A stretch of DNA of 64,000 bases from Pseudomonas sp. gcc21 (GCF_012844345.1 NZ_CP051625.1:2976001-3040000), one strand, 5' to 3'. Numbered from the stretch's first letter, positions 17,469-26,579 are shown. Notes: generated by a model not told the origin, from the letters alone. Program-made: numbers and translations.

Positions 17469-18026
17469 ATGTCCATGATTGGCTACAACCTAAATCGTTA
17501 TATGAATGCTGTCGATCGGTGGCTCATCCGGTTTGCACAATTACTGCTCGGAACTATGGTGCTGATTACTTTTATATCAGTATTTGGCCGTACGTTCCTG
17601 AACTGGTCTGTGCCCGACGACCTGTTAATTGCGGAACTTCTCATGGTGGGTCTGGTATTTTTGCCCTTGAGCTGGGTCCAGTCCATGGGAGCGCACTTGG
17701 AAGTTACGGTACTTACCGATCACTTTCCTAAATTTATCCAGAACGCCCTGGTTTCGATAGCACTCCTGATTGGGCTGATAATATTTGGCGGAATGGCTTA
17801 CGTTAGCTGGCAAAGTGCTTACGAAGCTTACATCTTCGATGAGCTCGCCTATAACAGCGTACTTGATCTCAGGGATTGGCCTGCGAAGATGCTAATCCCC
17901 TTTGGTCTCGCATGGTGGTGTCTGCGAATAATAGTCCAGATAATCTGGCCAGCCACCCGCCATGAGGCTGGATCGGAATTCAAGACAGTGCTGCGCGAGA
18001 CTGAGCATCTGAATGAAACGCCTTGA
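17469..18026 (+). CDS. dctQ: TRAP transporter small permease (DctQ family)
   Basis: 185 residues with four hydrophobic segments (near residues 17-40, 52-68, 90-115 and 140-162), the usual DctQ topology. The L-P-L-S-W-V-Q-S-M-G-A-H-L-E-V-T stretch in helix 2-3 is characteristic. It pairs with the large permease 62 bases downstream to form the membrane part of a sodium-driven TRAP carrier. Confidence 0.92.
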   Translation: MSMIGYNLNRYMNAVDRWLIRFAQLLLGTMVLITFISVFGRTFLNWSVPDDLLIAELLMVGLVFLPLSWVQSMGAHLEVTVLTDHFPKFIQNALVSIALLIGLIIFGGMAYVSWQSAYEAYIFDELAYNSVLDLRDWPAKMLIPFGLAWWCLRIIVQIIWPATRHEAGSEFKTVLRETEHLNETP

Positions 18027-18088
18027 GCTAACATTTCCCTGTTTACGATAGGTTCGGGGAAGACAATAAAATCAAGCTGGAGTTAGTT

Positions 18089-19423
18089 ATGGATCCCCAA
18101 ACTGTTGGCATCGTAGTGACAATAGGAATGATAACACTGTTGCTGTTACGAGTACCTATTGCTGTTGTGCTTGTAACATCAGGGTACGTCGGTATGGTGC
18201 TGGTGGTCGCTGCCCGAGGTCAAGATTTCAACATCCAAGCAGGCATGGACACGGCAAACTCATTCTTGGGAAGCTTGCCATTTTCAAGCACCTCCGATTA
18301 TACGTTTACAACCATCCCGATGTTTCTTTTGATGGGCTACCTCGCAACAGAAGGAGGATTTACTAGAGATATTTATGCCTCTGCCCGGCTTTGGCTGGGC
18401 CGCGTCCCAGGCGGTCTTGCTGTCGCATCAAGCGTAGGATGCGCGCTGTTTGCTGCGATTAGTGGCTCTAGTCTTGCTACCGCGGCAGCGATGGGCCGGA
18501 TGGCTGTTCCGGAAATGCTCGCTCGCGGGTATCACAAAGGACTCGCGACGGGTGTGGTGGCAGCATCTGGTACTCTCGGCTCTTTAATTCCCCCAAGTAT
18601 TCTTATTATTCTTTATGCAGTATTTACCGAGCAGTCGATCGCGAAGCTGTTCGTTGCGGGTATTATTCCTGGCCTATTGTCGCTGGGTATATATGTGGGG
18701 ATGATCATGGTGCGCGCGAAACTGAATCCTTCGCTAGCGCCGTTGGTTGAGCGCTCCACTACGAAGGAAAAGGTCAGTTCGCTGAAAAGTACGTGGGGTA
18801 TGTTGCTTCTTATCGGCGTGATTGTAAGCGGCTTATATTCTGGTATGTTCACACCTTCGGAAGCTGGGGCGATCGGCGCGGCTGTAGCTTTCGCGTTGTG
18901 TCTTTTCTCCGGCCGTATGGATCGAAAAAAAGCTAATGCGGCATTTTCTGAAACGTTGAAAACCACGTCGATGTTATTCGCGGCAATCATTGGCGCATAC
19001 ATGGTGACGTCTTTCACCGCATTGACTGGAATAGCTGGTGATTTGGCAGCCTGGGCAGGCGGTTTCGATGTGCCGCCATGGGTCATTATAGCCAGTCTGT
19101 CAGTGCTCTATGTGTTTTTGGGGACATTTATGGGTTCGATCGAGATTATGTTGCTCACCCTTCCTATTGTTATACCGATTGTGGAAGGGCTGGATTACAA
19201 CATGATCTGGTTTGGAATTATAATGATTAAATACCTGGAAATAGGTCTCATATCGCCGCCCATAGGGATCAACTGTTTTATTATTAAGGCTGTTGTCGGT
19301 GGAGAGGTTTCCATTGGGCAGATATTTAAGGGTGTTACCTGGTTTCTCGTCGCGGATGTGGCGACTATCGTATTGCTCGTGGCTTTCCCTCAGATCGTCA
19401 TGTTTCTTCCGGATATGATGTGA
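18089..19423 (+). CDS. dctM: TRAP transporter large permease (DctM family)
   Basis: 444 residues, strongly hydrophobic, with roughly 12 membrane segments. DctM signatures include T-I-P-M-F-L-L-M-G-Y-L-A, A-A-I-S-G-S-S-L-A-T-A-A-A-M-G, G-T-L-G-S-L-I-P-P-S-I and the C-terminal E-I-G-L-I-S-P-P-I-G-I-N. A GGAG lies before the ATG. With DctP and DctQ it should import a dicarboxylate or related acid, probably the substrate of the adjacent CoA-dependent enzymes. Confidence 0.94.
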   Translation: MDPQTVGIVVTIGMITLLLLRVPIAVVLVTSGYVGMVLVVAARGQDFNIQAGMDTANSFLGSLPFSSTSDYTFTTIPMFLLMGYLATEGGFTRDIYASARLWLGRVPGGLAVASSVGCALFAAISGSSLATAAAMGRMAVPEMLARGYHKGLATGVVAASGTLGSLIPPSILIILYAVFTEQSIAKLFVAGIIPGLLSLGIYVGMIMVRAKLNPSLAPLVERSTTKEKVSSLKSTWGMLLLIGVIVSGLYSGMFTPSEAGAIGAAVAFALCLFSGRMDRKKANAAFSETLKTTSMLFAAIIGAYMVTSFTALTGIAGDLAAWAGGFDVPPWVIIASLSVLYVFLGTFMGSIEIMLLTLPIVIPIVEGLDYNMIWFGIIMIKYLEIGLISPPIGINCFIIKAVVGGEVSIGQIFKGVTWFLVADVATIVLLVAFPQIVMFLPDMM

Positions 19424-19800
19424 ATCAAATGCTCTAGAACTGTTTTTGACTCCATAGCCTATGTCTCTTTTGGGGGCATAGCGCTACCAAGCTGCAAGCA
19501 GTGACTCGGCTTTAGGTTTGATCCGCTCTTCTTCGCTACGCCTGCTGAATACGGTTGCGTTTCATAGCGCAGCTCACGAACCCTGCTTGTTTTTTCATGG
19601 ATCCTGGTGAATGCAGTTTTGTGTATTTAAAAGGTCTTGTTAGTAGTGATGACATATCGAGCCAGGATTCGTAATTGCTCTTTTTGGTAAACCTGAAGTT
19701 AACCCAGCGAAACGTATTGTATATTGTTGTAAATAAAAATAATTTGTAGATTGGTGTCGTAGGCTTCGCGCTGATTGCCAATAACAAAAGGAAAGTAGTG
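19424..19800. other. Intergenic region upstream of porin
   Basis: 377 bases. An imperfect hairpin without a T-run (about 19458-19480) follows dctM and could slow transcription. The AT-rich part from about 19700 probably holds the porin promoter. An open frame on the minus strand (19536-19922) is judged a shadow. Confidence 0.45.
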
Positions 19801-20958
19801 ATGAGATCTTCCGAAATCAAGCGACTATATTTGTTGCCAGTCGCTCTACCTGTAATGCTGTCGTTATCCTCTGCAGCACATGCATACTCATTCGACGTGG
19901 ACATAGATAAAAACCCTGCCACGGAAGAGACATTTGAGATTTACGGAAAAGTTAGACTTTCGGTTGATTATGGTGATTCTGACCTGGGGTCTACGCCAGA
20001 AAATAAATCCTCAGGACTGACGGATGGCAGCATTGGTCTTTCATCTAATACTACGCTTTTTGGCATCCGGGGCTCCTATGCACTCGAAAATGATCCGTAC
20101 ACGATTGTTTGGCAATTAGAAACCAAATTCAACCCCGACACGGATGGCGGTGACACGCTAGGAACGAGGGACACTTTTTTGGGCGTGAAAACGCCAGTTG
20201 GCTTATTCCGAGCCGGGCATATGGACACTCCGTTCAAAGCGATGGGCATTCGCAACTCGTTGTTTGTGGCTACTGCCGCTGATCCGATGGCTATTTTAGG
20301 CAAAAGCTCGGTTTCTGGAGCCCGCCTGGATCTTCGAGCTCAAAACGCCCTCAAGTGGGACCATGCCATCCAGGGTTTAACGGTATCTGCGCTATATTCA
20401 TTTGATGGGCAGCGGGGGACGGAGGGATCTTCCGACAGATTTATCGACACCAATGAGGATGACGTCTATAGCATGAGTCTCGGCTATAAACTTGGACCAG
20501 TTATGCTGATGGGCGCATATGAAAATTGGGCTGATGCGTTCGGAGGTAGTATTGACGCTTGGCGTGTCGGCGCACGTTATACCAGCGGGCCAATCACTGC
20601 TGGCGCTATTTTCGGGGACATTGATACTGACGACTCCGTCGCTGGAGGCTCTTTGTCTCGCTCTGAATATGGTGCTTATCTGAGCTATAACGTCACCCAG
20701 CGAACATCCGTTGCCGGGCAGTGGATGCATGCTGATGAGTCTGACATTGCCGAGGGCGGAGATGATGCAAATCAATATAGCATTGGTATATTTCATAAAT
20801 TATCCAAGCCTCTGACGCTTCATGCGGTAGCGACTATGACCGATAATAGTGCTAATGGCCGGTATGGCACAGCAGACTTTGCTCACGGTGACCGGGTTGC
20901 TACTGTCGATGGAGGGAGTCCCTATGTTGTATCGGTAGGGGCAGAATTCCAGTTCTGA
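19801..20958 (+). CDS. Outer-membrane porin
   Basis: 385 residues from the ATG after an AAGGAA box. A signal peptide ends A-A-H-A. The mature protein is a beta-barrel porin with alternating hydrophobic segments, many Gly and aromatic residues, and a C-terminal Phe (V-S-V-G-A-E-F-Q-F) as needed for outer-membrane insertion. Early Y-G-K-V-R-L-S-V-D-Y-G-D and R-D-T-F-L-G-V-K-T-P-V-G-L-F-R-A-G-H are typical of Gram-negative porin family proteins. Its position after the TRAP genes suggests it is the outer-membrane route for the same substrate. Confidence 0.9.
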   Translation: MRSSEIKRLYLLPVALPVMLSLSSAAHAYSFDVDIDKNPATEETFEIYGKVRLSVDYGDSDLGSTPENKSSGLTDGSIGLSSNTTLFGIRGSYALENDPYTIVWQLETKFNPDTDGGDTLGTRDTFLGVKTPVGLFRAGHMDTPFKAMGIRNSLFVATAADPMAILGKSSVSGARLDLRAQNALKWDHAIQGLTVSALYSFDGQRGTEGSSDRFIDTNEDDVYSMSLGYKLGPVMLMGAYENWADAFGGSIDAWRVGARYTSGPITAGAIFGDIDTDDSVAGGSLSRSEYGAYLSYNVTQRTSVAGQWMHADESDIAEGGDDANQYSIGIFHKLSKPLTLHAVATMTDNSANGRYGTADFAHGDRVATVDGGSPYVVSVGAEFQF

Positions 20959-20995
20959 CTTCAAAGGTATTTGTAATCTGTGTCAGGCAGACTTT

Positions 20996-21018
20996 CCCCG
21001 GTTCGACCGGGGTTTTTT
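20996..21018 (+). terminator. Rho-independent terminator after porin
   Basis: Stem CCCCGG / CCGGGG with a short loop, followed directly by six T residues, 37 bases after the porin stop. A classic intrinsic terminator. Confidence 0.85.
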
Positions 21019-21255
21019 ATTCGTGCGATAAGTGAGGTTTTTTATCACTGTATCGGCTTGGCAGAACCTACGTCCCGCAACGCCCGCCCAGTGATGCTTG
21101 TCTGATAAAACGCCGTTATGGTTTGTCATCGAGGTCGCAGCCGGAACGGCGGATCGACTAGGACTTGAGACGGGCATGGTGCTGAATCTCGGTCCCCTGG
21201 CTGAACAGCCCGCCCCTGTACGATGAGTCAGTCCAGACCTGCAACCTGGTTTCAC

Positions 21256-21621
21256 TTACTGAGCGGTCGGCTCAATCCATTTGCCCTGGCTGATCTGTTC
21301 ACAATAGGCTTTCAGAACAGGCGCATCGCTGGCATTTGAATAGTAATAAATGGACTGCTGGTAACCAACGCCTTCAGTACGCGAGCCTTCACAGATACCG
21401 TAGGCACCCGCCGGACAGGTTTCGATCAGTTCGATCTTGAAGCTGCGTTCGGGAATATTCGGCTGACAGAAATTCTCCTCGAACAGATTTTCCGGAATCG
21501 TCATGTTTTGCTGGCATAAACGTATCGGCTCCTGTTCATCGTCAGACTGTATCAGGCAGGCCGTGGCATGGACCTCGGCCATGACGCCTAGCAGAACGGG
21601 CACGAGCAGTATCGACTTCAT
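21256..21621 (-). CDS. Hypothetical exported protein, Cys-rich
   Basis: 121 residues from the ATG, giving a signal peptide M-K-S-I-L-L-V-P-V-L-L-G-V-M-A-E-V-H-A; a TTG further upstream would extend it by 9 residues and sits nearer a weak AAGG. The mature part has six or so Cys residues spaced for disulfides, so it is probably periplasmic. It directly follows the CobW-like GTPase gene on the same strand and may be co-transcribed. No family was recognised. Confidence 0.65.
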   Translation of the reverse strand: MKSILLVPVLLGVMAEVHATACLIQSDDEQEPIRLCQQNMTIPENLFEENFCQPNIPERSFKIELIETCPAGAYGICEGSRTEGVGYQQSIYYYSNASDAPVLKAYCEQISQGKWIEPTAQ

Positions 21622-21650
21622 AAGGTATCGGCGATGGCGAAAAGCCAACC

Positions 21651-22628
21651 TTACTGTTTACGCCGCGCTGCCTGCAAGCCGCTTTCCAGCTGACGCGAGT
21701 CCGGCCTTTGAGTCATCAGCAGCTCGATTCGGTTGTCGCTCCGCCAGGGGCTTGGCTGCCAGTTGAGTGACTTTTCGCCTGTGCCATTGAAGCTCATCCA
21801 GCCATCTTCGGTGTGCGCAACGCCCTTGGCGCGCTGCCATTGCGAACGGCTTAGCCATTCCTCCAGCGCCTCGCGTTTGAATTGTTGCGCTGGATGAATA
21901 TGCCAGCCGATGCTGTACCACACATCCCGACTGGACTGACGGCAGTGCCAGTCTTCTACGCTGCGCCAGAGGGTAGCGGGACCGGTGGGAGTGTCGGGCA
22001 GATCGTCCAGACCAGGCGCGATAGCCAACGGTTTTGTCTGACGCGGCACCTTCTCCCATGGCAACTGGCTGTGCTGGCTCCAGTACACGGGCGCGGCTGT
22101 CTTCAGTCCGCTAAGTAACGCTTTGCGATCGGACAGACCCAGGCCCGCCGACTTGTTGAGAATCAACATGCCAGCTTGCGGCAGCGCCGCTCGCTGCGCA
22201 TCAGCCAAACCCTTGCCGCTATGCAGGGCTTGCGCGTCCAGCACCATCAGCATCGGTTGCAGAGCAAGTACGTCCTTCCATGGGAAGTTGCCCAGTTGTG
22301 TCAGAAGCGTGGAAGGATGGCCGAGCCCGGACGCTTCAATGAACAATCGATCAGGCCGGGCACGACGCAGTAGCCGGCTCAATCCGACCTGAAAGGGTAA
22401 GCCGTTCACGCAGCATAGGCAGCCTCCTGGCACTTCTGCCAGGCTGATACCCTCTTCATCGTTCTGCAGCAGCGCTGCGTCAATGCCTACCTCGCCGAAC
22501 TCATTGATAAGAATGGCCCACCGCTCGCCTTCTGGCCGCTCTGAGATCAAGTGTCGCATCAAGGTTGTTTTGCCCGACCCGAGAGGGCCGGCGATGAGAT
22601 GGGTAGGTATTTGTTCAAGCATGGCCAT
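21651..22628 (-). CDS. CobW-type GTPase (G3E family, COG0523) metal chaperone-like
   Basis: 325 residues. The P-loop G-P-L-G-S-G-K-T-T is near residue 15, N-E-F-G-E-V-G-I-D follows, and the metal-binding C-L-C-C motif is intact in G-G-C-L-C-C-V-N-G. The C-terminal CobW domain follows. Family members insert or supply metals (Zn, Co, Ni, Fe) to client enzymes at the cost of GTP. No cobalamin genes are nearby, so a cobalamin-specific name is not justified. No Zur-like site was recognised upstream. Confidence 0.9.
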   Translation of the reverse strand: MAMLEQIPTHLIAGPLGSGKTTLMRHLISERPEGERWAILINEFGEVGIDAALLQNDEEGISLAEVPGGCLCCVNGLPFQVGLSRLLRRARPDRLFIEASGLGHPSTLLTQLGNFPWKDVLALQPMLMVLDAQALHSGKGLADAQRAALPQAGMLILNKSAGLGLSDRKALLSGLKTAAPVYWSQHSQLPWEKVPRQTKPLAIAPGLDDLPDTPTGPATLWRSVEDWHCRQSSRDVWYSIGWHIHPAQQFKREALEEWLSRSQWQRAKGVAHTEDGWMSFNGTGEKSLNWQPSPWRSDNRIELLMTQRPDSRQLESGLQAARRKQ

Positions 22629-22748
22629 GCCCTGAAAGGTGTTGGACGAAGCGCTCGTGCAATCAGACTACAGATTGGGGCAAAAACGCCCGGGGATCTG
22701 TCGAACCGGTCTCAGCTTGCCATCCTCTGCTGGTAGGCTTGCCGACAG

Positions 22749-22762
22749 GTTCCACGTGGAAC
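22749..22762. other. Candidate parS (ParB-binding) site
   Basis: GTTCCACGTGGAAC, a perfect 14-bp palindrome in the gap between the CobW and DUF3301 genes. It equals the core of the Pseudomonas 16-bp parS; only the outermost bases (G and G here, T and A/C in consensus) differ. It does not serve either neighbouring gene in an obvious way. Confidence 0.6.
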
Positions 22763-22808
22763 GAAGCGGCAACCAAGCAGACTTTTTTCACCAGCTGAGG
22801 GACGCTTC

Positions 22809-23171
22809 CTAGCGTAGATAGTGCACGTTAGACGGTGGTTTGTCCGGCCCTTCGCCGGGGAACGGGTGCGGTGCCAGCTCCAGATTGAGCGGCTGCGCGC
22901 CGTGCAGCTCAACGTAGCCGGGGTAGCGCCGCTCTCCCGTGACGGTAAATTCGAAGGCATAACGACGGATCAATCCAATTCGCCCGTTGCGATTGCGACC
23001 AGGTCTGAGTCGGACCAGCGCTATGCTTTCATCAAGCAGCTGAACATCGGCTTTGCTGCAGTGGCTGCGTACCAGGCTCAATGCGCGGTCGCGCAGACCC
23101 AGCCCGCGCCAGATCCAGGCGCCCGCCCAGAATGCCAGGATAAGCAGGGTGACATGACCCAGATCGATCAT
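22809..23171 (-). CDS. DUF3301 domain-containing protein
   Basis: 120 residues. One N-terminal hydrophobic helix (about residues 7-21) is followed by a basic linker and a small soluble domain with R-L-R-P-G-R-N-R-N-G-R-I-G-L-I-R-R-Y-A-F-E-F-T-V-T-G and G-Y-V-E-L-H-G. This matches the DUF3301 family of Pseudomonas and relatives, of unknown function, normally found near genes such as this CobW homologue. Probably an inner-membrane anchored protein. Confidence 0.82.
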   Translation of the reverse strand: MIDLGHVTLLILAFWAGAWIWRGLGLRDRALSLVRSHCSKADVQLLDESIALVRLRPGRNRNGRIGLIRRYAFEFTVTGERRYPGYVELHGAQPLNLELAPHPFPGEGPDKPPSNVHYLR

Positions 23172-23239
23172 CAGTCCGGCGCTCCGTAGATTCTGATGTG
23201 GATGATTATTGCATGGGGCGAGGGGACCGGCACATCACC

Positions 23240-23938
23240 TCATGCAAGCGCAGATGACAAGGCGAGTACGCTGATCCGATCGCCAGAGGGGTAGTGCCAG
23301 GTGACGTTGAAATCCCAGAACATAGCGCCGTATTGCCGGTCCGGTCCGGGCTGCTGGTAGGCGGGCTTGGGGTCCTGCGCCAGACATTGTTCCACTAGCT
23401 CAACCACCGGTTGGCCCAGTCGACTGGCGTGGTCCCGCGCCTGAATAAGCGCCTGCGGGGTCCACTGCACCTCGATCAATGCGGGCGCTGAGGATGCCAG
23501 GGTGTTGGTCGCGTTGGCTACCGAGTCGACGTAAGGCACGTAGGGCTTGATATCCAGCACAGGCGTGCCGTGGAGCAGGTCATGACCTGAAATCAACAAC
23601 CGGCCCGGTTGCACCGCGTCCAGCTTCACCACTGACTGACCGATCGAATTGGGTCTGTGGGTCGCGCGGCTGGCAAACACGCCGATCTTGAGGTTGCCGC
23701 CGAGCCGGGGCGGACGCACTCTCAAGTGCGCCTCTCCGGAAGGAGCGGCGTGGAAGACGAAGAGTATCCAGATGTGACTGGACGACTCCAGCCCCTCGGT
23801 TGCTTCGACCTGGTCATAGGGTGGAAGCAACTCAATGACAGCTGTTGAAGCGGGTGCCAGGCGCGGCTGACGCGGAATGGCAAATTTTTCCCGGAAACAC
23901 GAATGAACCTGTCCGACAGGTTCGAAGCTGAAACCCAT
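23240..23938 (-). CDS. trmO: tRNA (N6-threonylcarbamoyladenosine(37)-N6)-methyltransferase TrmO
   Basis: 232 residues. P-V-G-x-V-H-S near the N-terminus, then K-F-A-I-P-R-Q-P, and the conserved A-S-R-A-T-H-R-P-N-S-I-G-Q-S-V with L-D-I-K-P-Y-V-P-Y-V-D. These are signatures of the TsaA/TrmO family, which methylates t6A37 of tRNA-Thr using S-adenosylmethionine. Its ATG overlaps the stop of the upstream hydrolase gene by one base (TGATG), so the two are translated together. Confidence 0.92.
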   Translation of the reverse strand: MGFSFEPVGQVHSCFREKFAIPRQPRLAPASTAVIELLPPYDQVEATEGLESSSHIWILFVFHAAPSGEAHLRVRPPRLGGNLKIGVFASRATHRPNSIGQSVVKLDAVQPGRLLISGHDLLHGTPVLDIKPYVPYVDSVANATNTLASSAPALIEVQWTPQALIQARDHASRLGQPVVELVEQCLAQDPKPAYQQPGPDRQYGAMFWDFNVTWHYPSGDRISVLALSSALA

Positions 23939-24870
23939 CAGACGTGCGGAACCGGGGGGACGGATGACGGATGATCGTGAATCACAAAATGGCTCCCATC
24001 TTCTATTTCGATGATCTGCAGGTTCTCTGCCTGTTGAGCGCTAGTACGCATGGAAGCCGGATCGAGAATCCGGTCGTTGGTGGGTAGCAGTATGGCGCCG
24101 CAACGAACATGACGGTAGATATCAGGCCCGGTGGTTGCTGTCCAGTTTTCCATGTCCTGCATGTTGGTAACCAGGGTGGACAGTGTCCTTGTGCTAAAGG
24201 GGAATCGCATCACCATGTCACGCTTGTGTGGGTCCGCCAGTGGGCCCCAGCGTGTGCGGTTTTTTTCCGAGATGGGCTGTTGTTGCCAGGCTGCCAGGTA
24301 AAACGGCATCAACCAGGCGACGATAGGCGAGATCTCCTGGACAGGCCGGGCCTGTGGCAAAAGCGGTGCCTCCAGAATCACCTCGGCATCCACAAACAGG
24401 TCGGGACGCTGGCGTGCTGCTTCCAGCACCACCGCACCGCCGCGTGAGTGCCCATGGACCCGCAGTGAGCTATGACTGACCAGATTCTCAATAGCCAGAT
24501 TCAACACCGCCGCGTCGTAGGCAATCGTGCCTGGCTGGTGCTTGGGAACGAAGGTCCAGTCTGCGGTCACGTATTTTGGTTTCTCGACCGGCAGATGATA
24601 ATCGGCGCAGTTAAGCGTGATCAGCTCCAGATGGGGCGCTGAGTAATACCGGTTGAAATAGGTGAAATTCTCAGCAAAACCGTGCACCGCCACCACGCTG
24701 GATTTGGTGCCAGTACCGGCTCGCCTGGCTATCACAGCCTTACCGACCCTGAAGATTTCTCCGTTGTAGGTTTCCGCCTGGAGCGGTTGAGTTTCCTTGC
24801 GAAGCAAAAAACGACGAACATAAATCACTATCAGCACTGCCAGGCCGATAAGTCCAATCAGCATTTCCAT
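23938..24870 (-). CDS. Alpha/beta hydrolase with N-terminal membrane anchor
   Basis: 310 residues. A hydrophobic N-terminal helix (about residues 3-18) precedes an alpha/beta-hydrolase fold: oxyanion V-A-V-H-G-F-A-E-N-F, nucleophile elbow G-H-S-R-G-G, an acidic residue in L-L-P-T-N-D-R-I-L-D and a His in D-G-S-H-F-V-I-H-D. The triad is therefore complete. It may be a lipase or esterase facing the periplasm or membrane; the substrate is unknown. It is the first gene of a short operon with trmO. Confidence 0.85.
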   Translation of the reverse strand: MEMLIGLIGLAVLIVIYVRRFLLRKETQPLQAETYNGEIFRVGKAVIARRAGTGTKSSVVAVHGFAENFTYFNRYYSAPHLELITLNCADYHLPVEKPKYVTADWTFVPKHQPGTIAYDAAVLNLAIENLVSHSSLRVHGHSRGGAVVLEAARQRPDLFVDAEVILEAPLLPQARPVQEISPIVAWLMPFYLAAWQQQPISEKNRTRWGPLADPHKRDMVMRFPFSTRTLSTLVTNMQDMENWTATTGPDIYRHVRCGAILLPTNDRILDPASMRTSAQQAENLQIIEIEDGSHFVIHDHPSSVPPVPHV

Positions 24871-25021
24871 ATGTGTCTAGCCCTTAGTAATCGCGGGTGT
24901 AGAGTAAATGAATTAACGTTCAAAAAATTCACCCATGCGGGCGACAGATTCGTTGGAATCTCGCGTGTTAGAGCACCAATAGGGCCAGTCAACTGCTTTG
25001 CACGAGGAGGCGACGCGAGTA

Positions 25022-25041
25022 ATATCGCCAAACGACGATAT
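25022..25041 (+). promoter_or_regulatory. Inverted repeat upstream of arsR, candidate ArsR operator
   Basis: ATATCG, 8-base spacer, CGATAT: a perfect 6-bp inverted repeat ending 46 bases before the arsR ATG. ArsR-family repressors bind AT-containing dyads in their own promoters, so autoregulation through this site is plausible but not proven. Confidence 0.4.
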
Positions 25042-25087
25042 ACGATAAACGACCGTCATGATTGCCTTGTGTTCCATTTGAGCCTCG

Positions 25088-25447
25088 ATGAAAACAGATA
25101 GGAAAAATACGCTTTTCAAGGTCGCTGAAACAGCGCGTGCACTGGGCCATCCGGCACGGCTGCAGATAGTTGAGTTGCTGCTTGATCGCCATATATGTGT
25201 AGGTGGCGAGATAGTCCGGGAACTCGGCCTCGCTCAGTCCACTGTATCCGAGCACCTGCGCATCCTGAAGCAGGCGAGCATCGTGTGCGGTGAAATAGAG
25301 GGGCCGCGTGTGTGTTATTCGCTCAATCCGGATGGCCTTGCGCTGCTTTCAAGCTGGTTGCAGGTCACCGTTGAAAAGGTACAGCAGCATGGCGCGCTCT
25401 GCGATGACGAGGGTCGATGTAATTCAGAAGGAGCGTCCCATGAGTAA
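25088..25447 (+). CDS. arsR: ArsR/SmtB family metalloregulator
   Basis: 119 residues. The winged helix has [13 protein letters not shown] and the recognition segment [14 protein letters not shown]. Cys residues lie at 37, 67, 76, 105 and 111. The classic E-L-C-V-C-D-L site of plasmid ArsR is not present, so As(III) would have to be bound by another Cys set, possibly including the C-terminal pair 105/111. It overlaps acr3 by 8 bases, giving a regulator-efflux operon that should be derepressed by arsenite or antimonite. Confidence 0.88.
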   Translation: MKTDRKNTLFKVAETARALGHPARLQIVELLLDRHICVGGEIVRELGLAQSTVSEHLRILKQASIVCGEIEGPRVCYSLNPDGLALLSSWLQVTVEKVQQHGALCDDEGRCNSEGASHE

Positions 25448-26501
25448 CACCAAACAGGCTATTTCAGCATTTGAGCGCTACCTTTCGGTCTGGGTAGCTC
25501 TGGGCATAGTGGTTGGCATTGTACTTGGCAGCCTGTTTCCGCATGTCTTCGAGCTGCTGGCAGCGGTTGAATATGGCTCGGTGAATTTTGTGGTGGCGGT
25601 GCTGATCTGGTTTATGGTCTATCCGATGATGGTCTCGGTGGATTTCACCAGTCTGCGGCGATTGCACGAACGGCCGAAGGGCCTGGTCATCACGCTCACG
25701 GTCAACTGGCTGATCAAGCCATTCAGCATGGCACTGCTGGGGGTATTGTTCTTCGAGTATCTGTTTGCGGATCTCATCGATCCGGCCAATGCAGGTCAGT
25801 ACATCGCCGGGCTGATTCTGCTCGGCGCAGCGCCTTGCACGGCTATGGTATTTGTCTGGTCCCAGCTGACGCGAGGCGATGCCACCTACACTCTGGCTCA
25901 GGTGGCGTTGAATGACGTCATCATGATCTTCGCTTTTGCACCCATTGTGGCGCTGCTGCTCGGCGTCACCGAAATAGACGTTCCGTGGGCGACACTGTTG
26001 TTGTCGGTAGGGCTTTATGTGGTGATTCCGTTGTTGGCCGGGGTCATAACGCGGGTCAAACTCAGCGCGGGTGTTTCCCCTCAGACAGCTGCGCAATCGC
26101 TGCTGCGCTTCAACACACAGGTCAAACCCTTTTCGGTGTTGGGTTTGCTGGCTACCGTTGTGCTGCTGTTTGGCTTTCAGGGCCAGGTCATCCTTGATCA
26201 ACCGGTGCTGATTGCCTTGATAGCGATCCCCCTGTTGATTCAGTCCTATGGGATTTTCGCCCTCGCCTACACTGCAGCGAAGCTCTGGAAGGTGCCGTTC
26301 AATATTGCCGCGCCGTGCGCCATGATCGGTACATCAAATTTCTTCGAACTGGCGGTAGCGGTTGCTATCGGAATGTTCGGCCTGAACTCAGGGGCCGCGC
26401 TGGTGACTGTTGTAGGGGTGCTGGTTGAAGTGCCGGTGATGCTTTCGCTGGTCGCCTTCGCCAACCGCACCCGGCACTGGTTTCCCGGCGAAGGCACCTG
26501 A
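25440..26501 (+). CDS. acr3: ACR3 family arsenite efflux transporter
   Basis: 353 residues, about 10 membrane helices. The conserved helix-4 Cys is in [14 protein letters not shown], and the helix-9 region reads [14 protein letters not shown], both hallmark ACR3 motifs. The ATG follows GGAG and lies inside the end of arsR. It exports As(OH)3 as arsenite, driven by the proton gradient. No arsC reductase or arsH gene is adjacent, so arsenate resistance would depend on a reductase elsewhere. Confidence 0.94.
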   Translation: MSNTKQAISAFERYLSVWVALGIVVGIVLGSLFPHVFELLAAVEYGSVNFVVAVLIWFMVYPMMVSVDFTSLRRLHERPKGLVITLTVNWLIKPFSMALLGVLFFEYLFADLIDPANAGQYIAGLILLGAAPCTAMVFVWSQLTRGDATYTLAQVALNDVIMIFAFAPIVALLLGVTEIDVPWATLLLSVGLYVVIPLLAGVITRVKLSAGVSPQTAAQSLLRFNTQVKPFSVLGLLATVVLLFGFQGQVILDQPVLIALIAIPLLIQSYGIFALAYTAAKLWKVPFNIAAPCAMIGTSNFFELAVAVAIGMFGLNSGAALVTVVGVLVEVPVMLSLVAFANRTRHWFPGEGT

Positions 26502-26502
26502 A

Positions 26503-26537
26503 CAGCCGGCAGGAGCTGGCGCAGCTCCCGCCGGCTG
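26503..26537. terminator. Hairpin between convergent acr3 and acyl-CoA ligase genes
   Basis: CAGCCGGC ... GCCGGCTG outer stem (8 bp) plus GGAGCTG / CAGCTCC inner stem (7 bp) with one A/C mismatch and a GCG loop. It starts one base after the acr3 stop and lies between two converging genes, so it probably serves both. No T-run follows. Confidence 0.65.
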
Positions 26538-26579
26538 AGTGCATTCAGGCTCCTTCAGCCAGGCCCGATCAAAAGCGGC

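Noticed and set aside
19536-19922. Minus-strand frame of 128 codons upstream of the porin
   Set aside because: It overlaps the porin start, has no ribosome-binding site, and its translation resembles no protein family.
21651-22628. cobW of a cobalamin pathway
   Set aside because: No cobalamin biosynthesis genes nearby; the family covers many metal chaperones, so only a general name was given.
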